DNA of 64,000 nt from positions 3,459,271 through 3,523,270 of the forward strand of contig OY811974.1 of the NCBI GenBank assembly GCA_963681505.1, read 5' to 3'. This document shows, piece after piece, positions 33,720 through 47,189 of the stretch; the first letter of the stretch is position 1, and every line of letters starts with the position of its first letter. The position numbers were made by a program, and so were the translations under genes. The notes below the pieces were generated by a model that was not told the origin of the DNA, did not search any database, and worked only from the letters and a program-made list of their open reading frames with translations. Source of the stretch: Eunapius fragilis (lineage: Eukaryota > Porifera > Demospongiae > Spongillida > Spongillidae).

Positions 33720-34403
33720 GGGTCATTCCATACTTAATTGAGCCACCCTAATCTCAAACAGAAGTAATATTATCTACCCCAAGAAATATACAAAATCTCT
33801 GTACATGTTTATAATCTTAAGTTATTCGGTTTAAGAAATATAACTGTGAATAATTTGGGGTTTGGACTACATGGAGGAGCATTGCTTTAACCTTGTAATG
33901 GCTATGCTAGGGAATCATATATACAATGAAGGGTACAATGCGGGCGTACTCATTAGTAATGCAATTTATTACATAAGTCACAAGGTCTTACCGATATCAT
34001 GAATATTTAATGTGATTTTAAGTATAAGAATTCATTTAACCAAATTGCACCAAATTTTTTGGAGTGGTGGCTGCTAATGCCAATAGGGGTTCAAGCTTGT
34101 AAGTATTTTGGGAAACAAATACCCTGGGCTGGGATACCCTATTTAAAAGCTGGCAGCCATTTTTGTGTCCACCCCTTAAAGTTGTTATGGTCAAGTGGGT
34201 TTACATAGTACTCTTTATAGCACATTGTTAAGTTAATATACACGAAGGCCCTGGCCGCTCCAATGTTTGTTGTGCGGCTCTGCTTTGTTGAATTGTATGC
34301 TCTAACAAAAACGCAATTCAATCTATCGCACGCATTGGAATGGCGCGTAGCATCTTTGTTAGAGATGACACAAAAGGTAGTGCATAACCGGTCAGCATGC
34401 ATG

Positions 34404-34410
34404 TATAAAA
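34404..34410 (+). promoter_or_regulatory. TATA box of the transposase
   Basis: TATAAAA lies 38 bases upstream of the first ATG of the transposase frame (34448) and just inside the left inverted repeat. Confidence 0.4.
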
Positions 34411-34447
34411 GGCCTACACATGTGGATTAGAAGTGTAGTTCCCTGCC

Positions 34448-36748
34448 ATGTCTTTTCTTGGTATAAAAATCTGCTGCAACCCACTGAAGCTCCATCAGAA
34501 GGCCCAGAAAAGGGATGTAAGACGTTTGTCAGAAAGAGTTGTAGCACAGTATCCATCACTTGGACTCACTCCCTATCAATACATTTGTACTATTTGCCGG
34601 AAAGAATTGAAAAAAAAGAATCCAAGCTGTAGCACCTGCACCCACTTCACTTGAGAGCATGGATGATAGCCTGCCACCTCCTGTTGACAGCCCTGGTGAC
34701 ACCAGAGACAGCGAATGTGGAAGCTCATGTTCCTCTGATAGCAAGCAGACAACTGACAGCACTGAACAAGATGCATCTTCTGTTGATTTAGCAGAACCCT
34801 CAGAACGTTTAAGCTCAAACACCATCTGACGGATGATACTGGAGAAGAGATGATTCGCCAGCTGAAAGAAAAATTTCATTCTACGACATCTAGAAGTGAG
34901 AGAATGAGGGTATTGACGGTCTTACCTCAGAGCTGGTCCACACGCAACGTTGCCAAGGTGTTCGGTGTATCAAGTTACTTAGTCACAAAGGCCAAACAGT
35001 TGGTGGCAGAGAAGGGTATTCTATCTAGCCCCAATCCTAAAGGAGGAATGACACTTCCTGTCAGAACAGAAGAAGTTAAAAACTTCTATCTTTGTGATGA
35101 CATCAGCCGCATTATGCCTGGAAAGAAGGACTTTGTATCTGTTTTGGGAGCTGATGGTAAAAGAGTCCACGACAAAAGTGACTACTGCTCTGCAACCTTA
35201 GGAAAGCCTACAATGAATTTAAGTACGGCATGATGGACTGAAGGTTGGCTTCTCCAAGTTTGCTCAGCTGCGACCAAAAGAGTGCATTATAGCAGGAGGC
35301 AGTGGAACACACTTGGTGTGCGTTTGCACTATCCACCAGAATGTTAAGCTAATGATGGCAGGTAGCAGGCTGGAGTCGCTCACACAGGGAGAAATCAAAC
35401 ATTATCGGCACTGCCTTGCTGCAATGCAATGCAATCCTCCCAGTATAGAGTGCTTTCTTGGCAACTGCAACCGATGTATAGGGTGCTTTCTTGGCAACTG
35501 CAACCAATGCCCTGGTGCAGAGCCACTTTGTGCTGGACTGCAAGCTGTGACCGATGGAAATGAAATTGACACAGTGGAGATCTGGCAGTGGACAACTACA
35601 GACCGTGCTACACTTGAAACTAAAGTCTTGTCTGTGGATGAGTTCATTGAGATGTTCATCACTATGCTCAAAAAGCTATTGGTACACGACTTCATAGCCA
35701 CAATGCAGGCCAGCTTCTTGCAGCAACGAAAGGATACTCTTAAAGTCGGAGAGTTTTTAGTAGTAGCAGACTTTTCAGAAAATTATAGTTTTGTTGTACA
35801 AGACGAAATCCAGTCCTTTCACTGGAACAATTCATCAGCAACTATCCATCCATTTGTGTGCTACTACATGGACAAAGGACAGCTCGCAAACCTGTGCTAC
35901 ATCGTCATCTCGGAAAGTCTCCAGCATGACACAATAGCAGTACACCTTTTTCAGAGGAAACTTGTGGAGTTCTTGACACAGGAATGTAGAGGGAAAAAGC
36001 CGCAGAAAATTATGTACATGTCAGATGGGTGTGCTGCACACTACAAGAATTGCAAGAACTTTTCTAATCTATGTTACCACTTTGAGGATTTTGTGTCAAA
36101 GCAGAGTGGTATTTTTTTGCCACATTGCATAGCAAGTCTGCAGGAGATGGTGCTGGAGAAACACTGAAGAGGCTCGTCACAAAAGCCAGTCTGCAACGCC
36201 CATATGAGAACCAAATTCTAACTGCATACCAGCTCTATAGCTATGCAGTCACCGAGATCAAAGGGATGCACTTTGGATTTGCAACTGTGGATAAGCATGA
36301 CTAGGAATCCAAGCTACTGTAGGCACGGCTGAAAATGAGTCGAACTATTCCAGGTACCCAGAAACTTCACAGCTTTGTACCACAATCTACCAACACAGTA
36401 GATGTAAAGCAGTTCTCAAGCAGCAGTACATCAAGAATTGAAAAGGTTAATTTTGTGGAGGTTGTTAACCATCTCCCATTTGTTGCCATCAGTGGATATG
36501 TTACTGTTTTATACAATGGATCTTCTTGGAAGCGAAGAATCAGACCGTGTGGTAACAGTAGCATTCCTCCATCCATGCATTCCAGCTGCATCATTTGTTT
36601 ACCATGATCATGAGGACGTTCTGGACATAGATCCCTCTGATATTTTGACCCATGTTAATCCAACTACTGCTACGGGTCGAACATATGTTCTAAGTAAAAA
36701 GGAAATGCAAGAAGCCAACCTTGCTTTAGCAGCTAGACTCTGACAATT
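34448..36748 (+). pseudogene. DDE-type transposase of the long-TIR transposon
   Basis: The start MSFLGIKICCNP leads into a Cys-rich domain (CCNPLKLHQK, ICTICRKELKKK) and a Ser/Asp-rich linker. A helix-turn-helix-like segment follows (WSTRNVAKVFGVSSYLV), then the conserved phrase GGSGTHLVCVCTIHQN, then the catalytic region: VADFSENYSF (first Asp), FHWNNSSATIHPF, MSDGCAAHYKN (second Asp) and GAGETLKR (candidate Glu). It closes with GTQKLHSF and ATGRTYVLSKKE. The same arrangement is widespread as an uncharacterised transposase in cnidarian and sponge genomes (from memory). The frame changes or stops about five times, for example after CSTCTHFT, after SSNTI, after TMNLSTA and at the GAGETLKR region, so the enzyme is dead. 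Confidence 0.65.
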
Positions 36749-37331
36749 GTAACGTTTAGATAGAGCTGTACTTTATAAACTTTGTGGATTGTCTGTTATA
36801 ACATTGACAATTAACACCTAAGAGTACTATGTAAACCCACTTGACCATAACAACTTTAAGGGGAGGACACAAAAATGGCTGCCAGCTTTTAAATAGGATA
36901 TCCCAGCCCAGGGTATTTGTTTCCCAAAATACTTACAAGCTTGAACCCCTATTGGCATTAACAGCCACCACCCCAAAAAATTTGGTGCAATTTGGTTAAA
37001 TGAATTCTTATGTACTTAAAAAATCTCATTAAATATTCATGATAGCTGTAAGACCTTGTGACTTATGTAATATATTGCATTACTAATGAGTATGCCCACA
37101 TTGTACCCTTCATTACAGGTATGATTCCCTAGCACAGCCATTATAAGGTTAAAGTAATGCTCCTTCATGTAGTCCAAACCCCAAATTATTCACACGGTTA
37201 TATTTCTTAAACCAAATAACTTAAGATTTAAACATGTACAGAGATTTTGTATTTTTCTTAGGGTAGATAATATATGGAAAATATTACTTCTGTTTGAGAT
37301 TAGGGTGGCTCAATTAAGTATGGAATGATCC

Positions 37332-39449
37332 ATCCTTTACATAAGTGGTTAATGATTTGACTATGTTTTTCTAATTCCTGACGTGCCTTTTTTTAGAATG
37401 CCTATATATGTAACATCGTAATATGAAATTGTTATAGGCAAGTGCAGTGTTTTTCCAATATGGGTTTTTTTATGAGTACAATACAGTTAACCCTTCTTAA
37501 TAATAGTTGCTTTTGTGTAATAACATAAATCTTTAGTGCTATGCATAATTTATGTTGTCAAAGATAACTAACGATCTTTACTTTGTTCATGTATTGGTTA
37601 TTGTTATTTTGATTTCTTTTGGCTTTTAAATTGGGTCCATTATTTGTTACCTTCTCAGTGGACAACATGTTGATTGAAGCGTACGGAATCAATAACACAT
37701 TCTTGATAGTTATATTGTGCAGATTTTCATAATGTTTGCAACTGAAAATTATACTTCACCTTTTCATGCTGCTGTTACAAACTGCTGACTGATTTCTGTT
37801 CTTTATCATTCAGCAATTGAATAATTATTTAGTTGCGCAGATATATGTATACCTTGTGCACCCACTGTCAACACAATAGTTGTGTTTTTCAATATTAACA
37901 TGGAATGCCCATAACAACTTTGCCGCATAATGGGGCGAATTACCTTCACCAAAATACGGTGACATATTGCAGGACACAGTAGTGTAATATAACTATAGCT
38001 GCATGAGTCATGACTACAACTTTGCATTGATTTTGAATTTTACAAATAACAGTTCTCTCTAAGGTATTTGAGTCTTTTCAGCATTCATTCTATTGAAGTG
38101 CGCAAACTCACCATACTGGCCACTTATGAAAAAACAATCTTTATGAAATATCCTTCCTTATTAGCAACAATCACAAAGCTTTAAATGTATGTGCATTAAT
38201 GAAAAGCATTAATATGTATGAGTCAGTGATTTTATTAATATTCATCCTATGGAAAACTGCACAAGAAAAATTTATCTCTACAGTCTACACTCTCCTACTA
38301 ACATAACATATACCTGAATGTTTGCCTCATAGAGCTCATTATAGTATCACATTTGCCAAATGAATACATTGTAAGCACTAGCTGAGTCACACAAAACTTA
38401 ACACTAGTTTCAACTGGTTTTCAATACATGGTAGAATGATTGCCGCGTCAGTGTGTGAACCAGACAGAACTAGAGGTGTTCGACAACAGATTCTGTTTCA
38501 GTTGATATCCAATTCCCATCGCCCTTAAAACACATCAATTCGGTAAAGTTGTTACAAGCATTGCGTATTAAACTAGTTGTCAGTATCGTATGCACTGATC
38601 CATGTACCTTGCACTGAATTGTTTTGAAGTGAAACGTTTAGCTCATGTACTCTGAGCGCAAGAATAGCAATTTCATCTGCCGAGAAGGATATGAAGTATT
38701 CATGTTAATTGTTCCAATTACCTGCGGCAAATTTTTCTTTCGACAACATTAGAAATCTTAGTACTACCTGATTCTCACTTTCACCTTTCTTCAGATTTTG
38801 TGCTTATATCTAAATGTTGCAGCTGTTCAAACTACTCCTAATTTGAAATAGTTTTGCTATTTCAAAATTGCTTCATAATGATTGTTCCATACTTTACTGG
38901 TAGTTGTTTTTTTTGCACATGTACACAATCACTAACGACTCTGAAGGAATGCAATCACTACTAGTGCAAACAAGTTATATTTTCATATAAGTTATCGAAT
39001 TAAATCCATGTTCCTAGGAACCCCTCAAGAGTTAAGCTTTCAATGCTGAGTGCTTCAACATTTTCTTCCCTCTTACATGCAATACAATCCTGAAGAGTGT
39101 ACCAAAGAAACCTGTCATTTCCTTTAGGAACTTGAAATTCTAGAAGCGCTTGTTCCTTATAGGTAACAACTAATTTAGCAAACACTTTTACTGCACTTGG
39201 GTCACTTACTCATTCGCTTAAGTCTAAAACGCTTCCAATCCATCCAAGGAAAATAGACACTCAGTTAGATACAATGACAACACAACGTGTACATGTACAT
39301 GCAATTGTAATAAAAGAGCTCAACTATTAATTTGAATCAGCCTGCAGTCTGACTGATGTCACTTACAATTGGAACTGATTCTGATGCAGCGTCCACATTT
39401 TGTGACTTGTTGAAGATGACCTGCGCATATTATAAGTTAAATATTCCTG
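37332..39449. other. Intergenic, AT-rich
   Basis: No gene, RNA or element end was recognised. The only ORFs are short and lack features. It probably holds the upstream region of the Ig/FN3 gene at 39450. Confidence 0.35.
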
Positions 39450-41382
39450 GTGACACTAAACCAACATTTTAAACTTTATAATAGAAACCAGGAAAAAGGA
39501 ATACATGCACAATGTAAATACCTCAAATCATGCAGTAATATTTTTATATTGATTTTATTAGCGTTTCTATTCATTATACTTCTAGGTGCTACTGAGGTTG
39601 TTGTTGTGCCATCACATGACTACACAACATTTCTGAACAATGCATTAACATTTACATTCAACTGTTCTGGAAATGGAAAATTTTTGTTCTGGACAGTTGA
39701 TGGCCATTCTACTGCTACATCATACGTACTGGATAAAGGAATAAATTACACACAATGCCAAACATTACCTAATGGATTTACAGTGTCCTCTTTGCTCATT
39801 GTTCCAACCACCGAAGCCAACAAAAATATTACTGTGATTTGTACAGTGCTGGATCAAGTGAATAACCACTTCTCTAGTGATCCAGTAAAACTTATTCTTC
39901 AAGGTACATTTAATGCATGTTACAGGTAGATTTTCCTTTGCATTCTATACCATATCCTTTGTCATTTAAGCATTGTGTGTAGTTATAGTTATCTTTCTAC
40001 CCAGGTCCACTACAAGCACCTCAGCAGTTAAGTATCAATTGCTCCTGGTCAACCATAACACTCTCCTGGATTGCACCACCTTCACTTGAAATTTCACCCC
40101 CTTTCACTATGTCTCATTACATACTTGCTAACAAATATGACCAACATTACAAGGAGTTTTGATAATCCTTGCAAGCCTGACATGTCTTGTATTCACTCAT
40201 TTAATCTAAGCAATCTTTCAATTTCAATTCATGATGAACATGGTGAGAGAAAAAATAGAACAATTTTGGACTATCTTGGCACAATTCAGTTTATGTTGAT
40301 ACCTGTGAATGGTGCTGGATATGGAGATTCAGCCACATGTATGTGCACACCTCATATGGAAACAGGTATGTATACATTAATTAGGTGATAGTTATGATTG
40401 ATGTAGCGGGCATGGTTAGCTCCTGGAGTTAATTAAGGTGTATTGGCACCCTAGATTGGTTTTTGTCCTAATTGCCTCTACACCATTGCTAACAACAGAA
40501 GTATTTTTTGTACTTCACATTGCCTCCTATCATTTAACACATCCAGGATTATTGTTCCTCCGTTATCACCACTTCTTGTTCATACTTGCATCAAATCTGT
40601 ATAAATTAGTTACCACATATTGCATCTTATATTATGGTAAAAATTCATATTGTCTGCCTCATTCAGAAATAGCAGCCGGGGCATAATCAGATAGACAAAA
40701 GTCATTCAACTAATGCATCCAATGAGTGTGTGCTCTTAGTCATTTGAAACTCACTACAAATTTTGGTGTTTGTTCTCCGAAGTGAAATTGCCATATGCTG
40801 GTATAAACGCAAGTGATGTAGCAGTTGGTTATACTGATCTGTGGGAATGGCATTGCATGTTTGTGTCCCGATATACACTTAGTTTTGATCTAATGAACAC
40901 GATTATTGCACAATCATTGTTTGCAGTACAACTGCTATTGCTTCAGTTGTAGTGGGTCAACACAAAAGACAAAGCTACAGATCTTATCACTTGCACCCTA
41001 ACAACCCTATTTAATGATCCCTAACGTTATTAATAAGGTTCTCCAGTTACGCAGTCCAGGGCTGCTACACAATTCAATATACATGTATATGCATGATGGA
41101 GGGCAGCCCTTGTGCTTTATGTATTGTATGCACTTTCTGTAGATAATGCCCAGACACAGTCAACTGATGAAATTGCCTTCTCTGCCTCTTCCGATGGCAC
41201 CAGTCAAACAACACCCAATCCATCCAACGGTTATTCATAATTATAATTGTGTATTAATAGTTCTTATGTGCATATTTGTTTCAGCGTTAATTCCTAATGC
41301 AAGTGGTGCTCCAGTTGTGGTAGTAGTAGGCTGGACAGTTTTGGCTGTAACTGTAGCATCAGCTGGAGCTATAGCGCAATAG
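39450..41382 (+). CDS. Ig + FN3 domain surface protein, paralogue 1
   Basis: Exons: 39450-39903 (or from an acceptor at 39586), 40005-40365, 41143-41229, 41285-41382. All internal borders are phase 1, typical of Ig-superfamily genes. Residues 29-46 are a strongly hydrophobic signal sequence. The Ig-like domain has Cys72, Trp81 and Cys131. The second exon is FN3-like (LSWIAPPSLE early, NGAGYGDSA late) with several N-glycosylation sites. Then a Ser/Thr-rich linker and a hydrophobic C-terminus (VVVVVGWTVLAVTVASAG) that could be a membrane anchor or GPI signal. It is closely related to the gene at 58994 but has no cytoplasmic tail. Odd point: exon 2 changes frame near 40100-40140, so this copy may be a pseudogene, or the assembly has an indel there. 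ATTAAA lies at 41637. Confidence 0.55.
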
Positions 41383-42292
41383 TCATGTGTCAGAAAGAAA
41401 GCTGGTAGGTCACATCTTGAATATGATGCATGGCTTTACCTTTGTACTTTTTCCATTGTTCAATCATATGATTTCGTACAATCGTTATTTCATTGGAAAT
41501 AATTTCCCTCATACCAGGGACAAAGAAAGATTAGAATTTTATGTCAGTGTGAAACTTGCTTGTGTATTTAAAGTTGGTAGAACATGTCTTTCATGCACAC
41601 CCGCAAGTTACATTTTCTTGTACAGTGTTTCATTTCATTAAAACTGCCATAGTAAATCTTGTTTTATAAATGAACAAGGTTACGTTTAGATGATTATTAT
41701 GCTAAATGAATTTTTGATTCAATCATTCTGCAATTTATATGCATGAGTATGAACAAGAAACGGCAATAAGGGGTGAATTGATGTGGGGTAATAAGTGATG
41801 CAACATTGCCAACATGAATACATTTGATATTAATGGGGCATTGTAGCATTGCAAGAACTCAAGTGCCAATACACTAGGGTATGAATACTCTCTAACAGCA
41901 GTTAGCAAAATGGAAAATGATCAACAAATGCCAGGCATAAGGTAAACGATATAAATATACATTTTTAGATCGTCTGATCTGAGTCTCACAGCCAACTCCT
42001 TTGCATTGGCTGTCTGATAGATCGACGAGAAACTAGCTGTAAAAAAAGCCAGATCAGATATTGTGTTTAGATATATAATGGCTTTTTAAAATGTGTTTAC
42101 ATGTACAGGTGTGAGAGTACCCCTGGTGAGGCTGGTGGGTGTAGTGTTATCTAACAATCACAACAAGGCAGCGGTGGTGCAAAAGCAGCGGGCCAGCGAT
42201 GACGTGGTAGACCAGCAAGCACGGATGAAGGACGTGGCAAGGGATGTACAAAAGAAGTGAGTCACCAGCGATGATGTGCCAGACCATTGAGA
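41383..42292. other. 3' flank, nothing recognised
   Basis: Near 42120-42330 two blocks resemble each other (CCAGCGATGACGTGG and CCAGCGATGATGTGC), and the first is open as LSNNHNKAAVVQKQRASDDV. No family is recognised. Confidence 0.25.
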
Positions 42293-42457
42293 ATGGATAA
42301 GAGGCGTCCAGCACATAGTAGGACAGTGGAACAGTGTGCGCACATAGTTTCTATTGAATCCAAGGAAGGTGAGGGCCTAGACGCAGAGGAGTTAGAAGGG
42401 GTGCAGCAACCACACCGGGAAGATGCAAAATATGTGTATGCTCATGATGTAAGGTAG
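42293..42457 (+). CDS. Short unrecognised ORF (54 aa)
   Basis: Open from ATG (MDKRRPAHSRTVEQCAHIV) through an acidic EGEGLDAEELEGVQQ stretch to TAG. The composition looks protein-like and differs from its AT-rich surroundings, but there is no homology I recognise. It may be a fragment of a mobile-element protein. Confidence 0.2.
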   Translation: MDKRRPAHSRTVEQCAHIVSIESKEGEGLDAEELEGVQQPHREDAKYVYAHDVR

Positions 42458-42747
42458 GAAAAGGATACTGGACGCACTGTTTGTCCTGCACTAGCCATGG
42501 CTGTTCCCAATCAACTTAGTTTCACCTACTCAATTAAGTCGAAGGCACTGAATTTGAGTATTTTTTTGTCATGCTTCCATGTAACCTTGTAGATGAAATA
42601 TGCATTCAGATGACTCAAAAGGGAAAGGCACTCCTTTACTGTTACAGTGGGTGAATTCTGATTTTTCATGGGTACTGTCTGTACATGTTGTGCCACCCTG
42701 TTGACCTCCCCACACACGATTACTGGGAAGGACCACTCTCTTCATTG

Positions 42748-42777
42748 TACAGTGTGCACAAATGTGCACACTGTACC
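42748..42777. repeat. Short hairpin palindrome
   Basis: GTACAGTGTGCAC and GTGCACACTGTAC pair perfectly around AAAT. Confidence 0.7.
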
Positions 42778-43834
42778 AAAAGGAATTAGTGCTCTCCCTG
42801 TACACTAAAATCTAATGAAGATGCTTCAAGATGAGGTATCTATAAAATCCTATATTTAGCACTTCTTTTGGTTCTGTTACGTTTACATGTGCTAAATAAA
42901 TAGTTCATCAATGTCTTTCCTGCATGTTGCTCCGTTCTTGCCTTCACAAGGATGGAAGATTATTGATATCAGCACAAGTCTCCTCAAAACCACTGAGTTT
43001 TTAACGTTCAAAATGTTCAATTTGGAAGCTATCTGATAAGTTGGCTTAACTGAAAGCTATTCTTCAGGTACCATCGCATAAATAATAAAATATGTAGGTA
43101 CGTAGGCCGAGAAGCTCTATTACATACTTCAATAAATTTTTGAAAATTGATATAACTTAAACTTTTATACATAGCCTAACAGAGCAAATTAAATGCATCA
43201 AAAATATGCTTTTGCCACGGAAATCAGATTGCTACTTCAAAAGTTATAGCATTTCAAACATTGCGTCACTGGTAACTAACAATGTACGCAATGTCAATGG
43301 ACCGCGATATAAAAAACTGTGACCGCTTGACTTCTCCATGCAGTTCCCGTGAAAGTATTCAAGATATTGATGCCATAATTGCATTATATACACTTTTCAA
43401 GGTTAATAAGGTTAAGTTAACATTACATCTAAATTTAGGTCTCCCATCATATAATCAGCTAATAGCCCGTATAGTGTTAATGTAACATTATCTCCTTCTT
43501 CGCATTCATCATTCTTCCAGTATGTAATATTTTAGGAACTTGAGACTTCTTGGATTGCTTTACACATATGATGTGTCCATTGTAAAGCACATTCTGGTTA
43601 TCAACGTACCACAGCTGTTCAAAATAGAAACCATTTAAAACAGACTCATTTGATTAAACGCTTAATATTACATTCTTTTTACACTCTGGAATATCTTGAG
43701 ACTCATTTAATTCCTTTTCTGCAACACATTGCAACTTCTTTTCTATCTTCCTCCTTAAACTGTTCTCCTTCTTTTGAATCTTAACTTTAATTCTCTGATC
43801 TTATAATATAGAAACATTGTGTTCATGCTGTTTA

Positions 43835-45921
43835 TTAACTAACTTTACTCTCCGACCTTGTCTGATTGACTATATATTCTTGCTCGTCCTGAGAGTGTGC
43901 ACACAGCCACTGCATTGTTCCATTAATTTTACATTTCACTTTTCCATCAAGGAACCCTACTTTAATGTTAGAAGCTTTTCTATAAAGGTAGTCAGCCATG
44001 CCAAGGTTCTCTAAACACATTTTATGCTATCAAGGTTTGAAATACCTGAATTAGTATATAGTTCATGCATCCATGGTCCTGTGACCATTTTCCCTATGAT
44101 TCCTAGTGCACGCAATTGTAATAAAATGTTAATGTTTCTCAAGTCTTTCACCAGTGATGTTCGTAAAGTTGCATTATTATTAGAACTTTTCAATATATCA
44201 CTAGCGTTGTTCTTAGATAATACAAAACACCGGCAAGATGAAACAGTACGTGAAAACGATTACCAACATATCGAATTATAACACTTTGTTTGATATTATT
44301 TTGTTGTTAAAACCAGATGGGTCTCCCTTTCCTTGCTTAAATCTCATTTTGTTCATAGCAATAATAAAATTAACAGCACAGCAGTCCCTGCCAAATGTGT
44401 CACTTTTAACATTATTTTGATTGTCATATACCTTTAGAATGTTCGTACACTTCTTTGCAATCCCATCAAGAGGATGAAATTGCACTTTAGTTCTAATAAT
44501 TCTACTTCAAATGCCGATTCTAGCTGTTGCATTACACAGTGATTTACTGCAACTCTATCACTGAGGGTGTTCTTCAAATGCTTGATAATCCTGGACTTGG
44601 CATGAAGATAGTCTACTCCATGATATGCAGCATATGTAGTAATAATAGAGTTTATGGAATCACAAATATGAGACATGTAGTCTTCAGTTGTACCTCCGGA
44701 GAGGGATCTTAAGCTTAACACATATGATTTTGGTGGTACTATAGAAACACTTATATGTACTTCATTTATATGTTCTCCATTAATGGTTGTAGAGTCCCAC
44801 GAAAGTGTTACATTATACATTATTTCACCAACTTGCAAATCACTTAGTACTCCAAGTTCATATGCTAAATAACTTACCGTAGATGGTTCAGGGAGAGAAG
44901 TAACTTTCAAACCTGCCATTTGATCTAAAATCATTTCATATGCAGGTTATGGGTACATGATATTCCAGGCAGCAGTAAATGGCTTTGCGGCATGACGTAC
45001 TATAGGATTTTCCATCAGATTTAGTGTCTATGTATGTTGGCTCTGTTTGCATTAAAACATCAGAATTGTACTCCGATTGAAGTATATCATTATCAGCTTT
45101 AAGATTGTGCACTTGATTTCTTAATACATTATTCTCTCTATTCAATACTTGTACCAAATGTGTATGAGATATCTTAAACTTCCTGAACTTAGATCTTATA
45201 ACAGCCAGCAATCTTCTCAGACTTTTTACTTCGGATTGACTGCTTCCATGTTTCAATACTACATTATCATTTTTTAACTTCCTAATGAATGTATCTTTTG
45301 CATTTATCTCGACTTCTTTACAGCTGTTAATTTGGAACGAATCACAGCTTCAAATTGCTTTCTTCCTACTTAAGGCTTGACTTAGTCGTTTATTATTAGT
45401 GCTTTTCTTTATTAAAAGCTTCGCCTTAAGAGAATCCTTAGAGAATCCTTAGAAGCAAACATTCTTCTAAGAGCTATTCTTCTGTTAGCACATTTATGAC
45501 AATCGGAAATTAAAGTGTAAGACACTGGACATGAAGTGTGTCCACCTTCACCACTAGTATAGTGTGGCAATGACAATACATGTAAAGTACTTGATGAGTT
45601 CAAAGGCACTGTGAATTTCTGATTCAAAAATGATACTAAGTTATACCAAGTTCTACTAAGACATTTCTTCATGTCCTTCACTGATGCTAATAAACGTGTA
45701 ATGGACTGGGATAATGCCTTTAAGTTTGCATCATCCTTTGGTACCAGCTTTGAAACCAACCTCACTGTTTCCTGCTTGTTAAGACTTGCCAGGTCAATAT
45801 TAATGTACAGCACTAATCCATTCCTTATTTCAGGAACAAGCAGTTTGTAATGCTCATCAATATCATTTTTGAACATTAAAAGATGCTTCCTCAGATCATT
45901 AGCAGTTCTCATTCTAAACAA
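43835..45921 (-). pseudogene. Second transposase relic (SDRVAVNH family)
   Basis: Read on the minus strand the parts come in order. First is an N-terminal domain (SFLNQKFTVP, then CHKCANRRIALRR). Next is a coiled-coil stretch (VLNRENNVLRNQVHNLKADN), then KSYSTSCRKAIYCCLE. The core follows: LPEPSTVSYLAYELGVLSDL, LSWDSTTINGEHINEVHIS and TLSDRVAVNH, with LELKCNF/FHPLDGIAKKC. A C-terminal region (GNRFHVLFHLAG, LVTGPWMHELY in degraded form) ends near 43835. WDSTTI and SDRVAVNH hold candidate catalytic Asp residues. I recognise the family as a transposon protein frequent in marine invertebrates but cannot name the superfamily. At least four frame breaks separate the parts. No inverted repeats were found around it. 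Confidence 0.55.
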
Positions 45922-46849
45922 AAATACAAATAGAATGCATTTCTCAATGTTAATGCATAGCTAGGATACACTAACATGAATATACTGTCTTGAAAAATAC
46001 GCTGTGTGTGCACCATCACATATTGATAATACAGCTGTTTTTAATGACATGAGGGTCCATGCTGTACAATATTTTCTATGTATAACGCGTGCCGGATTCG
46101 GTGTGTATTAAATAGAACATCATAAACAGAAATAGATTGCCTATGCATTGAAAATACAAAGACAAGTTTAATTAATTCTCAGGGCAATAACATAGAAATA
46201 CCAGTTTAAGCAACATTATGTAAAGCTATAGCAATCGAACATTAAACGCCTGCGGCGATAAATGAATCAATTTGCACCATCCAAAGCTCATGAAATTGTA
46301 TCCTGATATAGACTAGGACCTAGTAAACATGTAAAACGCTTCCTTAAGTTAGTGTCTTAACAAACTGGGGAATAACTAATCGCGATAGATTACTATAGAA
46401 ATCAACGAGGCACACAAAATAACGCCGTATGCTAGCTAACATTTAGACACCATTAGTGTACCTTTTCTTCTGAAATAGTAATAAAGTGTTAAATACCTTC
46501 CAAACAACTTTTCAAAGCGCGCGTCTTTTTAAGTCACTCGTCGATTAATCGAAATTACGGTCACAATTTTTGACGTAATATAGATCACCTGCTTCCGCCC
46601 ACGCAAACGCACCTAGCTCTATATGTCTTTGTAGCGTTATAGGACCATCTCACTATTCTTCCGTTGACAACTTAAGAAACCCATGCACAGCAAGCACTGC
46701 AGATACCAGTATTGCATCTTCCACGTGCAGTCTTTTTACAAGAACAACGCTGTAAACTTCCACCATATCGGGCCCACCCCCAAAACGACAACCGCAAAAG
46801 CAAAATGAATAAATTACAGCCTTCTGCAACTAAACGCTGCTATATTGAC
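45922..46849. other. Non-coding, probably 5' part of the transposon relic
   Basis: No gene. It lies directly upstream of the transposase relic and may contain that element's unrecognised terminus. Confidence 0.25.
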
Positions 46850-47176
46850 ATATTATTTTGATTGCGTTTCGTGACTAAAATGATTGTGTAGTAGTAAGAA
46901 TTTTACATTCAGATTAAAGATTTGTTTGAAAACTGCCTAGAAAAAATCTGTACTTTTATCCTGAAACTACCGGGAAATGAAGGAGTCAGTTGGGTGTGCC
47001 CGAAGATAGAAGAGCCCTAATGATCCATATGTTTTTAAAAAATTTCAGAGTACATTACAGCATTGATTGGACTATCAAGATATGCAACTGCTTTTGATTT
47101 ATGTTTAGTGCCGATTCGTTTTCATTTTGGCTGTTTCCAACAAACTAGTACCCGTTTCTCATGGAACGGGTGTTAA
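46850..47176 (-). mobile_element. Solo end of the TTAA element family
   Basis: Ends with CCCGTTTCTCATGGAACGGGTG then TTAA (47173-47176). The inner sequence resembles the left end region of the 20717 element in reverse (CGTGACTAAAA, TACTTTTATC, GGAAGC). No partner end was found. Confidence 0.45.
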
Positions 47177-47189
47177 GACAAGTAAAGAA

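Larger units (their letters stand above)
33720..37331 (+). mobile_element. 3.6-kb DNA transposon with ~500-bp TIRs
   Basis: The left arm (33720-about 34216) starts GGGTCATTCCATACTTAATT and is mirrored, with small differences, by the right arm (about 36821-37331). The arms are roughly 90% alike by eye. They enclose one plus-strand transposase gene with its own TATA box. No target duplication could be fixed because the flanks share only a few bases. Very long inverted repeats around one transposase place it among cut-and-paste elements, but the superfamily is not settled. Confidence 0.8.
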
